A stretch of DNA of 64,000 nt from Gloeomargarita sp. SKYB120 (GTDB taxonomy: Bacteria > Cyanobacteriota > Cyanobacteriia > Gloeomargaritales > Gloeomargaritaceae). Location: positions 120,294 through 184,293 of the forward strand of contig JANXAM010000001.1 of the NCBI GenBank assembly GCA_025062155.1. Direction: 5' to 3'. Shown here one piece after another: positions 25,157-34,346 of the stretch. Each line of letters begins with the position of its first letter. Position 1 is the stretch's first letter. A program made the position numbers and the translations under genes. The notes beneath the pieces were generated by a model, which was not told where the DNA came from, ran no database searches, and saw only the letters and a program-made list of their open reading frames with translations.

Positions 25157-26301
25157 TTCCTGCCACGCCAGTGTTTAGGTCGCGTCAGAGCAGATAGCCA
25201 AATACGCAAAACAGCGAGCGGGTCGGCTAACGGGGATAACCAAAACGGCCAGCTTTGTGAATTCCAGCCTGTATATACAGGTCGAATGGCAAACAACATT
25301 CCCCAGCGAATCAGTAATAAAGATAGATTGAGACCTAAAAGGGTTTGATGTACTGGATGAACAGGTAAAAAAAGACTAGCAATAACGATAAATAAAGGCA
25401 ATCCTTGGACAGCCGTTAAAAACCAAAGGTCGCCCCAGAGTTGTTGAATGGAAGTGGCATCTTTCAAATCCAAAGAACGCCCCCATTCACGCCAGGTTTC
25501 TCTAGCTCCTTCATACATCCGCACTTGCAAGACTTTCGACCCATCCAAAAATCCGACTTTATAGCCCTGTGCTGCTACCTGCCGGACAAAGGTGACATCA
25601 TCACAAAAAGAGTCTTTTGCGGTTGCATAACCCCCCATATTTTCCAGCACTTGTCGTTTCACCAAACAACACTGCCCGTTAGCCATGACCCGTTCAGGAT
25701 AAGATTCTCGAGCGCCGGTTGCCCCAAACCGATAAATCAGGGTCATTAACAACGCTGGTTGCAGCCACCATTCCCCTGGATACTTGAGTAGAAATTGGGG
25801 TGACAGCGTGATTAAGTCGTAGTTTTCCCGATGGGCTAATTCCAATAGGGCGGGCACCAGACCCATTTGCGGGCGGGTATCGGCATCGAGATTCAAAATC
25901 CACTTGCTATGGGGAGAACTCTGCCGCCATCCCCAATCCAAGGCCCAAGGACGCCCAACCCAACCGGCAGGCAACGGCGGGTCCGATAACAACTGGATAC
26001 GCGGGTCATGGGCCTGTTGCGCGGCGACTAACTCCCGTGTACCGTCCTGTGAGTGGCTGTCCACCACGAGAATCTCGCGCACACTGTAGCCCTGGCGTCT
26101 AATGCCTTCTAGGCATGGCCCGAGTCGTTGCACCTCGTTTAGCGTGGGAATAATCACACTGACTTGCCCTAGATAGGCGGGAATTTCGGGCGCTGGTCGT
26201 AGAGGAGCAGAACGCTGCAATCCGGTCAATAGTCGCGCGAGTAACAAGGCCACTGCCGGCGCTTGTAGCAGCAAAATGATTAGCCCCATATATGCAGGCA
26301 A
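25150..26301 (-). CDS. cruG: Family 2 glycosyltransferase, CruG-like (carotenoid glycoside)
   Basis: The 383-aa membrane-associated GT2 has an N-terminal hydrophobic helix (residues 5-28), the GT-A fold with VSVIIPTLNE, the nucleotide-sugar DxD (LDADT, Asp139/Asp141), and a catalytic-region FCDDVTFVRQV. Two C-terminal membrane helices lie at about 285-335. Overall size and layout resemble cyanobacterial CruG, the 2'-O-glycosyltransferase of myxol-type xanthophylls, but I base this on memory of the family. A related GT2 for another lipid is possible. The start could also be the fifth codon (26289). Confidence 0.65.
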   Translation of the reverse strand: MPAYMGLIILLLQAPAVALLLARLLTGLQRSAPLRPAPEIPAYLGQVSVIIPTLNEVQRLGPCLEGIRRQGYSVREILVVDSHSQDGTRELVAAQQAHDPRIQLLSDPPLPAGWVGRPWALDWGWRQSSPHSKWILNLDADTRPQMGLVPALLELAHRENYDLITLSPQFLLKYPGEWWLQPALLMTLIYRFGATGARESYPERVMANGQCCLVKRQVLENMGGYATAKDSFCDDVTFVRQVAAQGYKVGFLDGSKVLQVRMYEGARETWREWGRSLDLKDATSIQQLWGDLWFLTAVQGLPLFIVIASLFLPVHPVHQTLLGLNLSLLLIRWGMLFAIRPVYTGWNSQSWPFWLSPLADPLAVLRIWLSALTRPKHWRGRNY

Positions 26302-26371
26302 GGTAAAATGCCTTTTTATTTTACAAGGTACTCTGCGATAACCATTGACAATGCCCTTCTATCACTAGAGG

Positions 26372-27229
26372 ATGGATAGGGTTGATGGCTCAAATACTGT
26401 GCGTACCGATAATCTCTTTTACAAACTGTTCCAACTGGCTCCTAGCCTGGCCTTTGAATTATTGGATTTACCCGCACCGCCAGTTCCTTATCAATTTCAG
26501 TCAGTCGAACTGAAAGAGTTTGGGTTTCGATTAGATGGTTTGCTCTTGCCAGAGACCGATGACGCCAATTTGCCTTTTATCGTCGTTGAAGCCCAGATGC
26601 AACCTGACGCCAGATTTTACTACCGTTTGCAAAATGAATTGGCCACTTACTTATTGCAATATCAGCCGGTGCATCCGTGGCGAGTGCTAGTGTTGTATCC
26701 CAACCGCCATACCGAACGGGAAATTCCAGAAATGATGGCGTATTTAACCTACTGGCGGGTACAGCGCGTTTATCTGGATGAACTCCCTGCCCAGCAATCT
26801 CTGGGAATGGAACTCCTGCGCCTGATTGTCGCTCCACCAGAGCAAGCAATCGCCATCGGCCAAGCAATTATCGCCCAGGAGCAGGAGCGGTGGCTAGAAT
26901 GGGTAGTGGAAGCACTCGTGCGCAAATTTCCGGGTCAGGGGGGCCGCAGAATGATGGAGGCGTTGGGTTTGGCGCCATTGCAACAAACGCGCTTTTACCA
27001 AGAAGTCTTTCAAGAGGGAGCGCAAGCGGGTGAAGCCAGAGGTCGCCAGGCGGAAGCTGTTGCTTTGGTACTGCGTCAGCTCCAGCGCAAAGTCGGTTCC
27101 CTGTCCCCCGAACAAACCCAGCAGATTCAATCGTTGTCGCTAGAGCAACTGGAAGCGCTCGGGGAGGCGCTGCTGGATTTTTGCAGTATGGCTGACTTGG
27201 ATAGCTGGCTGGCCCAGAATACTGTCTAG
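26372..27229 (+). CDS. Rpn-type PD-(D/E)XK nuclease/transposase-like protein (DUF2887/DUF4351-like)
   Basis: The 285-aa product begins with TDNLFYKLFQLAPSLAFELL. It shows a PD-(D/E)XK core with D55 (FRLDGLL) and E73-x-Q75 (VVEAQMQ), typical of the cyanobacterial DUF2887 family of Rpn-like proteins. The C-terminal part has a DUF4351-like helical region (QLQRKVGSLSPEQTQQIQSLSLEQLEALGEALLDF). Rpn proteins are DNA endonucleases linked to recombination, and these families are abundant and mobile in cyanobacteria. It is followed after 5 bp by a VOC gene. Confidence 0.75.
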   Translation: MDRVDGSNTVRTDNLFYKLFQLAPSLAFELLDLPAPPVPYQFQSVELKEFGFRLDGLLLPETDDANLPFIVVEAQMQPDARFYYRLQNELATYLLQYQPVHPWRVLVLYPNRHTEREIPEMMAYLTYWRVQRVYLDELPAQQSLGMELLRLIVAPPEQAIAIGQAIIAQEQERWLEWVVEALVRKFPGQGGRRMMEALGLAPLQQTRFYQEVFQEGAQAGEARGRQAEAVALVLRQLQRKVGSLSPEQTQQIQSLSLEQLEALGEALLDFCSMADLDSWLAQNTV

Positions 27230-27234
27230 TAACC

Positions 27235-27672
27235 ATGGACCAACCTATTTTTCATCTGGCATTTCCGGTAGGAGATATTCCGCAAACGAAAGCCTTTTAT
27301 GTGCAGGGGTTGGGCTGTATACCCGGACGGGAAACGCCCCATTGCTTGATTCTCAATTTCTACAACCATCAACTCGTAGCCCATGTGACCCAGGACATTA
27401 GCCCCCAAAAAGGAATTTATCCCCGTCATTTTGGCCTGGTGTTTCCGGCGCTTGACCAATGGCAAGCCTGTTACGACCGGGCAAAAAGACAAGGTTTATC
27501 TTTTTATCAAGATGCGAAAGTGCGTTTTCCTGGTTCCCCGCTCGAACACCGCACGTTTTTCCTGATAGACCCGTTTTATAACCTGCTGGAGTTCAAGTTT
27601 TATACGCACCCTGAAGCCATCTTTGGTTGTCAGGAATATGCCCAAGTCGGCGACCGGTTAACGGCAGGATAA
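27235..27672 (+). CDS. VOC family (glyoxalase/dioxygenase-fold) protein
   Basis: The 145-aa product shows a single glyoxalase/VOC fold: FHLAFPVGDIPQTKAFYVQGLGC at the N terminus and FFLIDPFYNLLEFKFY at the C-terminal metal-site strand. Metal-ligand candidates are His4, Glu in LLEFK and a central His. The substrate is unknown; related cyanobacterial proteins are annotated only as glyoxalase-like. The start is 5 bp after the Rpn-type gene. Its last 15 bp overlap the convergent cysteine desulfurase. Confidence 0.85.
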   Translation: MDQPIFHLAFPVGDIPQTKAFYVQGLGCIPGRETPHCLILNFYNHQLVAHVTQDISPQKGIYPRHFGLVFPALDQWQACYDRAKRQGLSFYQDAKVRFPGSPLEHRTFFLIDPFYNLLEFKFYTHPEAIFGCQEYAQVGDRLTAG

Positions 27673-28812
27673 GGTTGGCGTCAATTGCTGGAGGACTTCA
27701 GCGAGAATATCCACGGCCAAATCAATTTCGGATGGGGTGGTCAAGTGACTCAGGCTAAAGCGCAGGCCACAACGAGCCAAGCGTTCGTCATACCCCATCG
27801 CTAGGAGCACCGGACTCGGTTGGGTTTTGCCACTGGCGCAGGCGGAACCGGAACTCACGGCAATGCCCCGCTGACTGAGTAGATGCACCAACGTTTGACC
27901 AGTGTGGGTTTCATCGCCCTGCTCCCAAACGACGCTGACGTGGTGCGGTAAACGCTGCTCCCAGGAACCTGTCAACCGCAGGCCGGGCAATTCGAGCAAC
28001 CGGCGCCGTAGGTAATCCCGTAAGTGGGAAACGTAAGACTGCTGGGGTAAGAATTCGGTCATGGCTAAACGCGCCGCTACTTCCAATCCGGCCAGCAGCG
28101 CCACGGGTGGTGTGCCCGACCGTAAACCCCGTTCTTGCCCGCCGCCGTATAACCAGGGTTGCAAATCAATGCCTCGGCGTACCACAAGTGCCCCACACCC
28201 CTGCGGCCCATAAAACTTGTGCGCCGAGAGCGATAACAAATCTACGCCCAATTCGGGGACATTTACCGGTAGCCGCCCCACGACCTGTACTGCATCCGTA
28301 TGGAATAAAACGCCATGCGCACGACAAATCTGCGCCAAGTCCGCAATCGGCTGCAAGGTTCCTACTTCGCTCTGGCCGTAAATCACCGTGACCAGAACGG
28401 TGTTGGGCTGCAAGTGGGACTCCAGCGTTTGGGGGTCAACCCGCCCTGTCGAGTCCACTGGCAAGGTCGTAATCTGCCATCCCCGTCGCGCGAGGGCTGC
28501 CAAAGGGGCGCTCACCGCCGGATGTTCCACTGCCGAAGTAATGATGTGTTGCGGCTGGTCGTACTGCTGTGCCACCCCAAAAATGGCCAGGTGATTGGCT
28601 TCAGTCCCCCCTGAGGTAAAAATGACTTCTTCCGGCGTGACGCCAAGTAACTCTGCCACTGCCAGGCGCGCCCGTTCCATGAGCAGTGCGGCCCGCTGCC
28701 CATAGCGGTGAATGCTGCTGGGATTGCCCCAGGCGTGGGTCATCGCTTCCTGCACCCGCGCAATCACCTGGGGATGGGGAGGCGTGGTGGCGCTGTAATC
28801 CAAATACACCAT
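27658..28812 (-). CDS. Cysteine desulfurase (IscS/NifS family)
   Basis: This PLP enzyme takes sulfur from cysteine for Fe-S cluster and thiocofactor synthesis. The 384-aa sequence has the PLP lysine K199 in LSAHKFYGPQGCG and the active-site cysteine C325 in the SSGSACASGK loop. Other marks are YLDYSATTPPHPQV at the N terminus and TSGGTEANHLAI. The loop identifies the IscS/NifS (class I) group rather than SufS. No isc or nif gene is adjacent, so the exact role cannot be decided. The upstream gap holds divergent promoters. Confidence 0.92.
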   Translation of the reverse strand: MVYLDYSATTPPHPQVIARVQEAMTHAWGNPSSIHRYGQRAALLMERARLAVAELLGVTPEEVIFTSGGTEANHLAIFGVAQQYDQPQHIITSAVEHPAVSAPLAALARRGWQITTLPVDSTGRVDPQTLESHLQPNTVLVTVIYGQSEVGTLQPIADLAQICRAHGVLFHTDAVQVVGRLPVNVPELGVDLLSLSAHKFYGPQGCGALVVRRGIDLQPWLYGGGQERGLRSGTPPVALLAGLEVAARLAMTEFLPQQSYVSHLRDYLRRRLLELPGLRLTGSWEQRLPHHVSVVWEQGDETHTGQTLVHLLSQRGIAVSSGSACASGKTQPSPVLLAMGYDERLARCGLRFSLSHLTTPSEIDLAVDILAEVLQQLTPTLSCR

Positions 28813-28887
28813 AGCTTCATTCTGCCATGAAGTCGGGATTGGCTAAGATAAACGTAGGCTTGTTAGCCGCATGGGGAGGGCGATGCG

Positions 28888-29100
28888 ATGAAAGAAAGAA
28901 TTCAAGTCGATCCAGCCATCAAAAAACTGACGCCCGCTGACGTGGCAGCCTTGGCGAAACGATTGGAAGAAGATAATTATCCCGATGCCTTTGCTAGCTT
29001 GCAGGATTGGCATCTCCTGCGCAAGATTGCCTTCCAACGCCCAGAGCTAGTCGAGCCTTACTTGCACCTGTTGGATTTTGAAGCGTTTGATGAAGCTTGA
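28888..29100 (+). CDS. Small conserved cyanobacterial protein, function unknown
   Basis: The 70-aa product has the pattern LTPADVAALAKRLEEDNYPDA followed by LQDWHLLRKIAFQRPELVEPYLHLLD. I recall near-identical small proteins in many cyanobacteria, always uncharacterised. It is helical and acidic at the C terminus, without signal or membrane segment. GGAGG is about 11 nt upstream of the ATG. It is followed by another small conserved gene and ictB in the same direction. Confidence 0.7.
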   Translation: MKERIQVDPAIKKLTPADVAALAKRLEEDNYPDAFASLQDWHLLRKIAFQRPELVEPYLHLLDFEAFDEA

Positions 29101-29157
29101 TGAAGAAGCTTAGGGTAGGATGAAGAGGAATCGGCTGTTGTTGAGAGGCAGAGAGAC

Positions 29158-29499
29158 ATGGCTCGGTTGTTTAGCTGGATAGGCCAATTGCTGGGCGCAA
29201 TTTTTACGATTCTGATTGTGCGACCCGTGGCGGCTGTAGTTGGGCTGTTTCGGCGAGGCCAGCCCCGCGAGGATAGAACATTTTTCCTAGACCCTGAGGA
29301 AGCCAAAAGTTTGGGACGGCGCAGTGAATCGCCTGCGGTGGAAGCCTCTAAGTCACAACCAGCGGTGCCCGCGAGTCCGGTGATTTCCATGAGTACGACA
29401 ACGGCTACTAGCACTACTGGCGTTAGTACTGACCGGCGGCGACCAGGGCCAAATATGAAGATGTATCTGGACATGGCTAAACAGCTGCGGCGGGCCTGA
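29158..29499 (+). CDS. Small membrane-anchored cyanobacterial protein, function unknown
   Basis: The 113-aa product has one N-terminal hydrophobic helix (LGAIFTILIVRPVAAVVGLF), a short charged region, a Ser/Thr/Pro-rich low-complexity linker (about residues 58-90), and a conserved-looking end (RRRPGPNMKMYLDMAKQLRR). No function is known to me. Its TGA overlaps the ictB ATG by one base, so the two are coupled and probably act in the same membrane. Confidence 0.6.
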   Translation: MARLFSWIGQLLGAIFTILIVRPVAAVVGLFRRGQPREDRTFFLDPEEAKSLGRRSESPAVEASKSQPAVPASPVISMSTTTATSTTGVSTDRRRPGPNMKMYLDMAKQLRRA

Positions 29500-30815
29500 T
29501 GCACCCAGCCACCTGGTGGTCTGCAAGTAGCTTAACCCGCTGGTGGGGTCAGGGGGCGGATTGGCTCCAGGGTAGTCGGCTGGCGCCCTATTGGGAGCAT
29601 CTCCTGGCCGGCTGGATAGCCTTGGTGCTGATTGGTTTGCCGTTTTTGAGCAATGAACAACTGGGTGTTCTCCTGCTGGGAGGGGTGATGCTCTGGCTGG
29701 GGTCGCTGTGGTGGTCTCCTCCCCAAGGCGTTAGCATCACCGCCCTGTTGTACGGGGTCGCTCTGACACTGGCGACGGCCTTTTCACCGGTCAAACGCGC
29801 GGCTTTTGCCGGTTGGGTCAAGGCGTGTTTGTACCTGGCCACCTTTGGAGCGCTGCTGCGGGGGGTCCGTCGCTGGGGCAAAATACTCCTGGTCGGGCAT
29901 CTGCTGGTGACGCTGGCGGTTGTGCTCATCGGCCTGCGGCAATGGTTTTTTGGCGCAGAAGCCCTGGCCACCTGGATTGACCCTGAATCTCCTCTGGCGG
30001 GCACGACCCGGGTCTATAGCGTTTTTGGGAATCCTAACCTGTTGGCGGCCTATCTCGTTCCTGGCGTGGGCATGGGTTTGGGCTGTTTACTGGCCTGGCG
30101 CACTTGGGCACAACGACTCCTGGCGTTAACCCTGGTGGTGACCTTCAGTAGCTGTTTAATCCTGACCGGCAGTCGCGGCGGCTGGCTCGGTTTGGCGACG
30201 GTTTACGCCAGTTTTTCCCTGATGGCGAGCTGGGCCTGGTGGCAATGGCACAAATGGCATCCCCTGTGGCGACGCCTGCTGTTTGGGCTGGGCGCTGGGC
30301 TACTGCTGGTGAGCGTCTTGGCGTTGCTGGGACGTTCGGAAACGCTGCGGTTGCGGTTTTTGAGCATGTTTGCCGGGCGAGCCGATAGCAGCAACAACTT
30401 CCGCCTCAACGTGTGGGCGGCGGTGCTAGCGATGATTCGCGACCATCCCTGGTTGGGCATTGGGCCGGGCAATCGCGCCTTCAACTTGATTTACCCGCTG
30501 TACCAACGTCCCAACTTCAACGCGCTGGGGGCCTACTCGGTGCCATTAGAGGTGGCGGTGGAAGCCGGACTCGTGGGCTTAACTGCGTTTGCCGCCCTAA
30601 CCGCCACTATCCTCCGACGCAGTTGGCAACATTTGCGTAACTGGTGTCTTTCACCCCAACCTCCAACCTTTCTCGTGATGGGCTTGCTGGCGGGTCTGGC
30701 CGGTACGATGGCCCACGGGCTGGTGGATACGCTCTGGTTTCGCCCGCAGATTCAAGTGCTGTGGTGGTTTAACGTGGCCCTGGTTTGGAGCACCTACGAT
30801 TCCTCTTCGTCGTAG
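29499..30815 (+). CDS. ictB: IctB family polytopic membrane protein (O-antigen ligase fold)
   Basis: The 438-aa protein has about ten to twelve hydrophobic segments and the Wzy/O-antigen-ligase-type region SRGGWLGL and NFRLNVWAAVLAMIRDHPWLGIGPGN. It matches the cyanobacterial IctB family, first proposed as a bicarbonate transporter. That role is disputed, and the fold suggests a glycan-related enzyme. The start overlaps the preceding stop (TGATG). Its last 22 bp overlap the convergent DUF2973 gene. Confidence 0.85.
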   Translation: MHPATWWSASSLTRWWGQGADWLQGSRLAPYWEHLLAGWIALVLIGLPFLSNEQLGVLLLGGVMLWLGSLWWSPPQGVSITALLYGVALTLATAFSPVKRAAFAGWVKACLYLATFGALLRGVRRWGKILLVGHLLVTLAVVLIGLRQWFFGAEALATWIDPESPLAGTTRVYSVFGNPNLLAAYLVPGVGMGLGCLLAWRTWAQRLLALTLVVTFSSCLILTGSRGGWLGLATVYASFSLMASWAWWQWHKWHPLWRRLLFGLGAGLLLVSVLALLGRSETLRLRFLSMFAGRADSSNNFRLNVWAAVLAMIRDHPWLGIGPGNRAFNLIYPLYQRPNFNALGAYSVPLEVAVEAGLVGLTAFAALTATILRRSWQHLRNWCLSPQPPTFLVMGLLAGLAGTMAHGLVDTLWFRPQIQVLWWFNVALVWSTYDSSSS

Positions 30816-31042
30816 AGCCGGTCTAATTGTTGCCGCGCCTCCTCCAGGTTCACACTGCGCACCACTAGCAGGGGTTCCTCGATAGGATTGCCGTCGGCAT
30901 CCAGTAACTCGGGGTGGGGGGCTGACCGTCGCCGAGGGTACTGGGATTCCAAACTGACCCGAATCAAACTCCCGATGAGATTGCCCAGCGCCAGAACCGC
31001 CAGGACGGTAAACAGGACGACGTACAGCAGGTGGAGGAACAT
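30794..31042 (-). CDS. DUF2973 small membrane protein
   Basis: The product is about 82 aa from the ATG at 31042 (MFLHLLYVVLFTVLAVLALG). It has one N-terminal membrane helix and the family segment SAPHPELLDADGNPIEEPLL followed by SVNLEEARQQLDRLYDEE. This is the cyanobacterial DUF2973 family, function unknown. The frame is open to 31105, but those residues do not fit the family. It follows DUF2605, its usual neighbour, and overlaps the end of ictB tail to tail. Confidence 0.82.
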   Translation of the reverse strand: MFLHLLYVVLFTVLAVLALGNLIGSLIRVSLESQYPRRRSAPHPELLDADGNPIEEPLLVVRSVNLEEARQQLDRLYDEEES

Positions 31043-31059
31043 CGCTTTCACCAAGTGAA

Positions 31060-31362
31060 CTAAGGTTTGGAGTAGGTACGCGCTTGCAAGCGCAGGTGCC
31101 AGCATTCCAGGACCAGTTGATGCCAGGCCATCAGGACGGTGGTATCCACGCCCACACCCGTGCTGTGGAGCAGGGAATGGGCCGCTTGGACCTCTGATTG
31201 GGCTTGGGTCAGGCGTTGCAACAGCTCGCGCCGCCGCTCAGCAGACAGAAACGGAAGTGACTCCCGCTCCAGCATCTGCTGGGCCTGGCTAAACCAGTAC
31301 ATGAAGTCTTCTAAAAGCGGCTCTAATAGCGATTTTACTATTGGGGACCGGGGCAAGTTCAT
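31060..31362 (-). CDS. DUF2605 protein
   Basis: The 100-aa, all-helical product carries the DUF2605 pattern LLEPLLEDFMYWFSQAQQML followed by TGVGVDTTVLMAWHQLVLECW. The family is restricted to cyanobacteria and has no known function. It is followed by DUF2973, as is usual, so the two probably work together near the membrane. Its start is about 200 bp from the divergent rubA, leaving room for separate promoters; a TATATA stretch near 31380 may serve this gene. Confidence 0.82.
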   Translation of the reverse strand: MNLPRSPIVKSLLEPLLEDFMYWFSQAQQMLERESLPFLSAERRRELLQRLTQAQSEVQAAHSLLHSTGVGVDTTVLMAWHQLVLECWHLRLQARTYSKP

Positions 31363-31472
31363 AGGGTTGTGCCAAACGGTATATAACTACATTAGTGCTT
31401 TTTACACTTCTTAACAATAGGGGACGGCAAAAGATGCAGCGACAGCCTACCTGGGCTTAAGCCGAGTCATTT

Positions 31473-31490
31473 GTTACATAAAGTGACTGA
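31473..31490 (+). promoter_or_regulatory. HLR1-like element upstream of rubA-ycf48
   Basis: GTTACATA AA GTGACTGA resembles the RpaB-binding HLR1 consensus (two KTTACAWW units, 2-bp gap). The first unit is perfect and the second has two core mismatches. It lies about 47 bp upstream of the candidate -10. Confidence 0.28.
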
Positions 31491-31536
31491 GCGGTAGGGC
31501 AGTCCCGTCATCACCAGCGGGCGGGGGTAGCTGTGG

Positions 31537-31542
31537 CATAAT
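31537..31542 (+). promoter_or_regulatory. Candidate -10 box CATAAT of rubA
   Basis: CATAAT lies 24 bp upstream of the rubA ATG; no clear -35 is visible. Confidence 0.35.
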
Positions 31543-31566
31543 GATGACGGGTTGGATAAGTTAACC

Positions 31567-31893
31567 ATGACGGAAACGACAGCGACAGACCTCGACCGAT
31601 ACGAGTGTCGCGCCTGCGGGTACATCTACGAACCGGAAAAAGGACAACCGGATAAAGGCATTCCGCCGGGAACCCCCTTTAAGGCCTTGCCGCCCGATTG
31701 GCGCTGTCCGGTCTGTGGGGTGAAAAAGGCCGCTTTTGTCAACATCGGCAGGAAAGAAGTGGTGGGTTTTCCGGAGAACTACCGCTATGGACTGGGGGTC
31801 AACAGCTTGACACCTGGGCAAAAAAGCTTTCTGATCTTTGGAGGTCTGATTTTGAGTTTCCTGTTTTTGATGAGTTTTTACGGGTTGAAATGA
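31567..31893 (+). CDS. rubA: Membrane-anchored rubredoxin RubA
   Basis: The product is 108 aa from the ATG at 31567. It has a rubredoxin domain with the two iron-binding pairs [10 protein letters not shown] and CPVCGVKK, a linker with [13 protein letters not shown], and one C-terminal membrane helix ([19 protein letters not shown]). This is the RubA found in all oxygenic phototrophs, needed for photosystem assembly in the thylakoid membrane. It is coupled to ycf48 by an ATGA overlap. Confidence 0.94.
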   Translation: MTETTATDLDRYECRACGYIYEPEKGQPDKGIPPGTPFKALPPDWRCPVCGVKKAAFVNIGRKEVVGFPENYRYGLGVNSLTPGQKSFLIFGGLILSFLFLMSFYGLK

Positions 31894-32879
31894 GCTGGGG
31901 ACGACTGCTGGCGCTGCTGTGCTGCGTACTGTTGCTGGGCTGTAGCCGGGGGCCGGCGGCTCTGACGACCCATCCCTGGGAGCTGGTGAATTTGCCGACC
32001 CAGGCGACTTTGATGGACATCGCCTTTGACCCTGAAGAACCTCAGCACGGCTGGCTGGTGGGTACGGATGCCACGTTGCTGGAGACCACCGACGGGGGCA
32101 AAACGTGGGAGTTGCGGGCATTAGACCTGGGAGAAGGGAAATACCGGTTGACGGCGGTGAGTATGCGGGGCGGTGAAGGTTGGGTGACTGGTAAACCGCC
32201 CCTGCTGCTCCATACCACCGATGGGGGCAAAACCTGGATGCGCCTCCCGTTGGACCCGCGCTTGCCAGGGGTGCCAATTGCTGTCGTAGCTCTGGGGCCT
32301 GGCCAGGCGGAAATGACCACTGACCTGGGGGCTATCTACCGTACCGAGGATGGAGGCCGGACTTGGCGCGCCCAGGTAGAGCGGGCGTTAGGCGCAGCGC
32401 GGGACCTGGACCGGGATGCCCAGGGGCGCTACGTAGCTGTGTCCACCAAAGGCAATTTCTACTCCACCTGGGAACCGGGGCAGACCGCCTGGGTGCAGCA
32501 CAACCGGGAGAGTTCCCGCCGCATCCAGAGTATGGGCTTTACGCCGGACGGTGGCCTATGGATGCTTAGCCAGGCGGGGGAATTGCGGTTTAATCCCGAT
32601 GGGCAAGAGGGGCACTGGAGTCAACGCATTCAACCAGAGGGGAATGTGGGCTTGCTGGGGATTGGCCTGCTGGATATGGGCTACCGCACCGACAAGGAGG
32701 TGTGGGTTGTCGGCGGCAGTGGCACCTTGTTTGTCAGCTACGACGGCGGCCAGACCTGGCAACAGGACAAGCAAACGGCAAACATTCCTGCGAATTTTTA
32801 CCGAGTAGTCTTTTTTGGGCCGGAGCAGGGGTTTATCCTGGGGAACCAGGGGACGCTCCTGCGCTACCGGGGTGCCTAG
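31890..32879 (+). CDS. ycf48: Photosystem II assembly factor Ycf48
   Basis: The 329-aa product is a lipoprotein (signal ending LLLGCSRG). Its seven-bladed propeller repeats carry the family signature [27 protein letters not shown] and SYDGGQTW. Ycf48/HCF136 binds newly made D1 and assists early photosystem II assembly on the lumenal side. The start at 31890 overlaps the rubA stop; the frame is open further upstream only within rubA. The gene usually downstream in cyanobacteria (psbE) is absent and replaced by an acyltransferase one base later. Confidence 0.94.
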   Translation: MSWGRLLALLCCVLLLGCSRGPAALTTHPWELVNLPTQATLMDIAFDPEEPQHGWLVGTDATLLETTDGGKTWELRALDLGEGKYRLTAVSMRGGEGWVTGKPPLLLHTTDGGKTWMRLPLDPRLPGVPIAVVALGPGQAEMTTDLGAIYRTEDGGRTWRAQVERALGAARDLDRDAQGRYVAVSTKGNFYSTWEPGQTAWVQHNRESSRRIQSMGFTPDGGLWMLSQAGELRFNPDGQEGHWSQRIQPEGNVGLLGIGLLDMGYRTDKEVWVVGGSGTLFVSYDGGQTWQQDKQTANIPANFYRVVFFGPEQGFILGNQGTLLRYRGA

Positions 32880-34229
32880 ATGCGACGGGCGCAGCCGGGG
32901 TTACGGTTTATTCCGCCCCGGTACGACCCTAGGGTGAATCGGTTGATCCGGTGCTTGTTGCCGCTGTGGTTGCGTTTTCGGTTGGGGATCACCCAGGTGC
33001 GGGTCGAAGGAGCAGACATCCTTGTGCCCTGGTATGTGCAGCTCCAGCGAAGAGAAGCACGGGTTCTACTGGCGTTTCGGCATCCCACGCTTGATGACCC
33101 CTACGCCATGCTCTACCTGCTGGAGCGGGCGGTTCCCCAGGCAGCTCAAGAGAGAGGCGTGCGGTTGCGTTTGCCGCTGCATAGCTATTTCGTGTATGAC
33201 CGGGGGATTCCCCTATGGGCGGGGCGGTGGGTGGGCTGGCTGTTTGCGCGATTGGGGGGCATCCCTATCCAGCGTGGGCGCAGTGACCGGCTAGCCCTTA
33301 AAACGATTCGGGAAGTGCTCCTACGCGGAGACATGCCCTTGACGGTGGCGCCGGAGGGCGGAATCAATAACCGCAGCGAGTGTCTAGGACCACTGGAGCC
33401 GGGGTTGGCGCAGCTCGGTTTTTGGTGTTTGGAGGATCTGGCGAAACAGGGGCAGACCGTACCGGTGGTGGTGATTCCGATTGGCATTCAATACGGCTTT
33501 GTCCGACCGCCCTGGCAACGCATCAACGACCTGTTGACCCGCCTGGAGGAGTACTGTCATTTGCCAGTGGGTTCCCACGCTTCAGCTGACCCGGAGGCCC
33601 TATACGCCCGTTTGCTCCGCTTGGCCGACTACCTGCTCACCCAGATGGAAACCTTTTACGCCCAGTTCTACCACCATCCGCCGCCGGCCTTGGCGGAAGA
33701 CCTGACGGTGAACGACCGCTTGCGCCTGCGGTTGGACCACCTGCGGGATGTGGCGTTGCGCGTGACGGAGTCGTTTTTCGGCGTGACGGGGAAAGGGACT
33801 GTCATTGACCGGTGCCGGCGCCTGGAGGCGGTGGCGTGGGAGTGGATGTACCGGCAGGACTTGGCTGAACTCTCCCCCGTGGCTCGGTGGCTAGCGGACC
33901 GGATTGCCCAAGAGGTGGAACTGCGGCTGTGGCACATGCAGTTGGTCGAGCAACTTACGAGCGTCACCGGCGATTACATCCGGGAAAAACCGTCGGCGGA
34001 ACGTTTTGCGGAAACCCTGCTCATCCTGTGGTCAGCCGTCAACCACCTACGGGGCCGTCATCAACCTGTGCGTCTGGGGCAACGCTGGTTGAGCATCCGG
34101 GTCGGGGAACCCCTGTGCCTGAACGACTACTGGGAAACTTACAGCGCTAGCCGCAAAGCCGCTCGCCAAGTGGTTCAAGAGGTCACAGACCGCCTAGCGG
34201 AACGGTTGCAGGGCCTGATCATTAGTTAG
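32880..34229 (+). CDS. PlsC-type acyltransferase (1-acylglycerol-3-phosphate-like)
   Basis: The 449-aa product has the acyltransferase motif I as FRHPTLDDP (HX4D-like), motif II GGIPIQRGRSDRLALKTI and motif III APEGGINNRSE, so a glycerolipid acyltransferase fold is supported. The C-terminal half (residues about 240-449) is helical and not part of the PlsC domain. The substrate is uncertain: lysophosphatidate or another lipid acceptor. It begins directly after the ycf48 stop, so it is probably cotranscribed with rubA-ycf48. Confidence 0.8.
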   Translation: MRRAQPGLRFIPPRYDPRVNRLIRCLLPLWLRFRLGITQVRVEGADILVPWYVQLQRREARVLLAFRHPTLDDPYAMLYLLERAVPQAAQERGVRLRLPLHSYFVYDRGIPLWAGRWVGWLFARLGGIPIQRGRSDRLALKTIREVLLRGDMPLTVAPEGGINNRSECLGPLEPGLAQLGFWCLEDLAKQGQTVPVVVIPIGIQYGFVRPPWQRINDLLTRLEEYCHLPVGSHASADPEALYARLLRLADYLLTQMETFYAQFYHHPPPALAEDLTVNDRLRLRLDHLRDVALRVTESFFGVTGKGTVIDRCRRLEAVAWEWMYRQDLAELSPVARWLADRIAQEVELRLWHMQLVEQLTSVTGDYIREKPSAERFAETLLILWSAVNHLRGRHQPVRLGQRWLSIRVGEPLCLNDYWETYSASRKAARQVVQEVTDRLAERLQGLIIS

Positions 34230-34346
34230 AGCAGTCTATCGCCTGTGATCAGGGACACTCCCTCGGGCAGCGGGGGTCACTGTCGGGCTGACAGTTGGGC
34301 AGGACACTGGAGATAGCGACTGGAGCAAACGTTCCACAGGGCGCAC

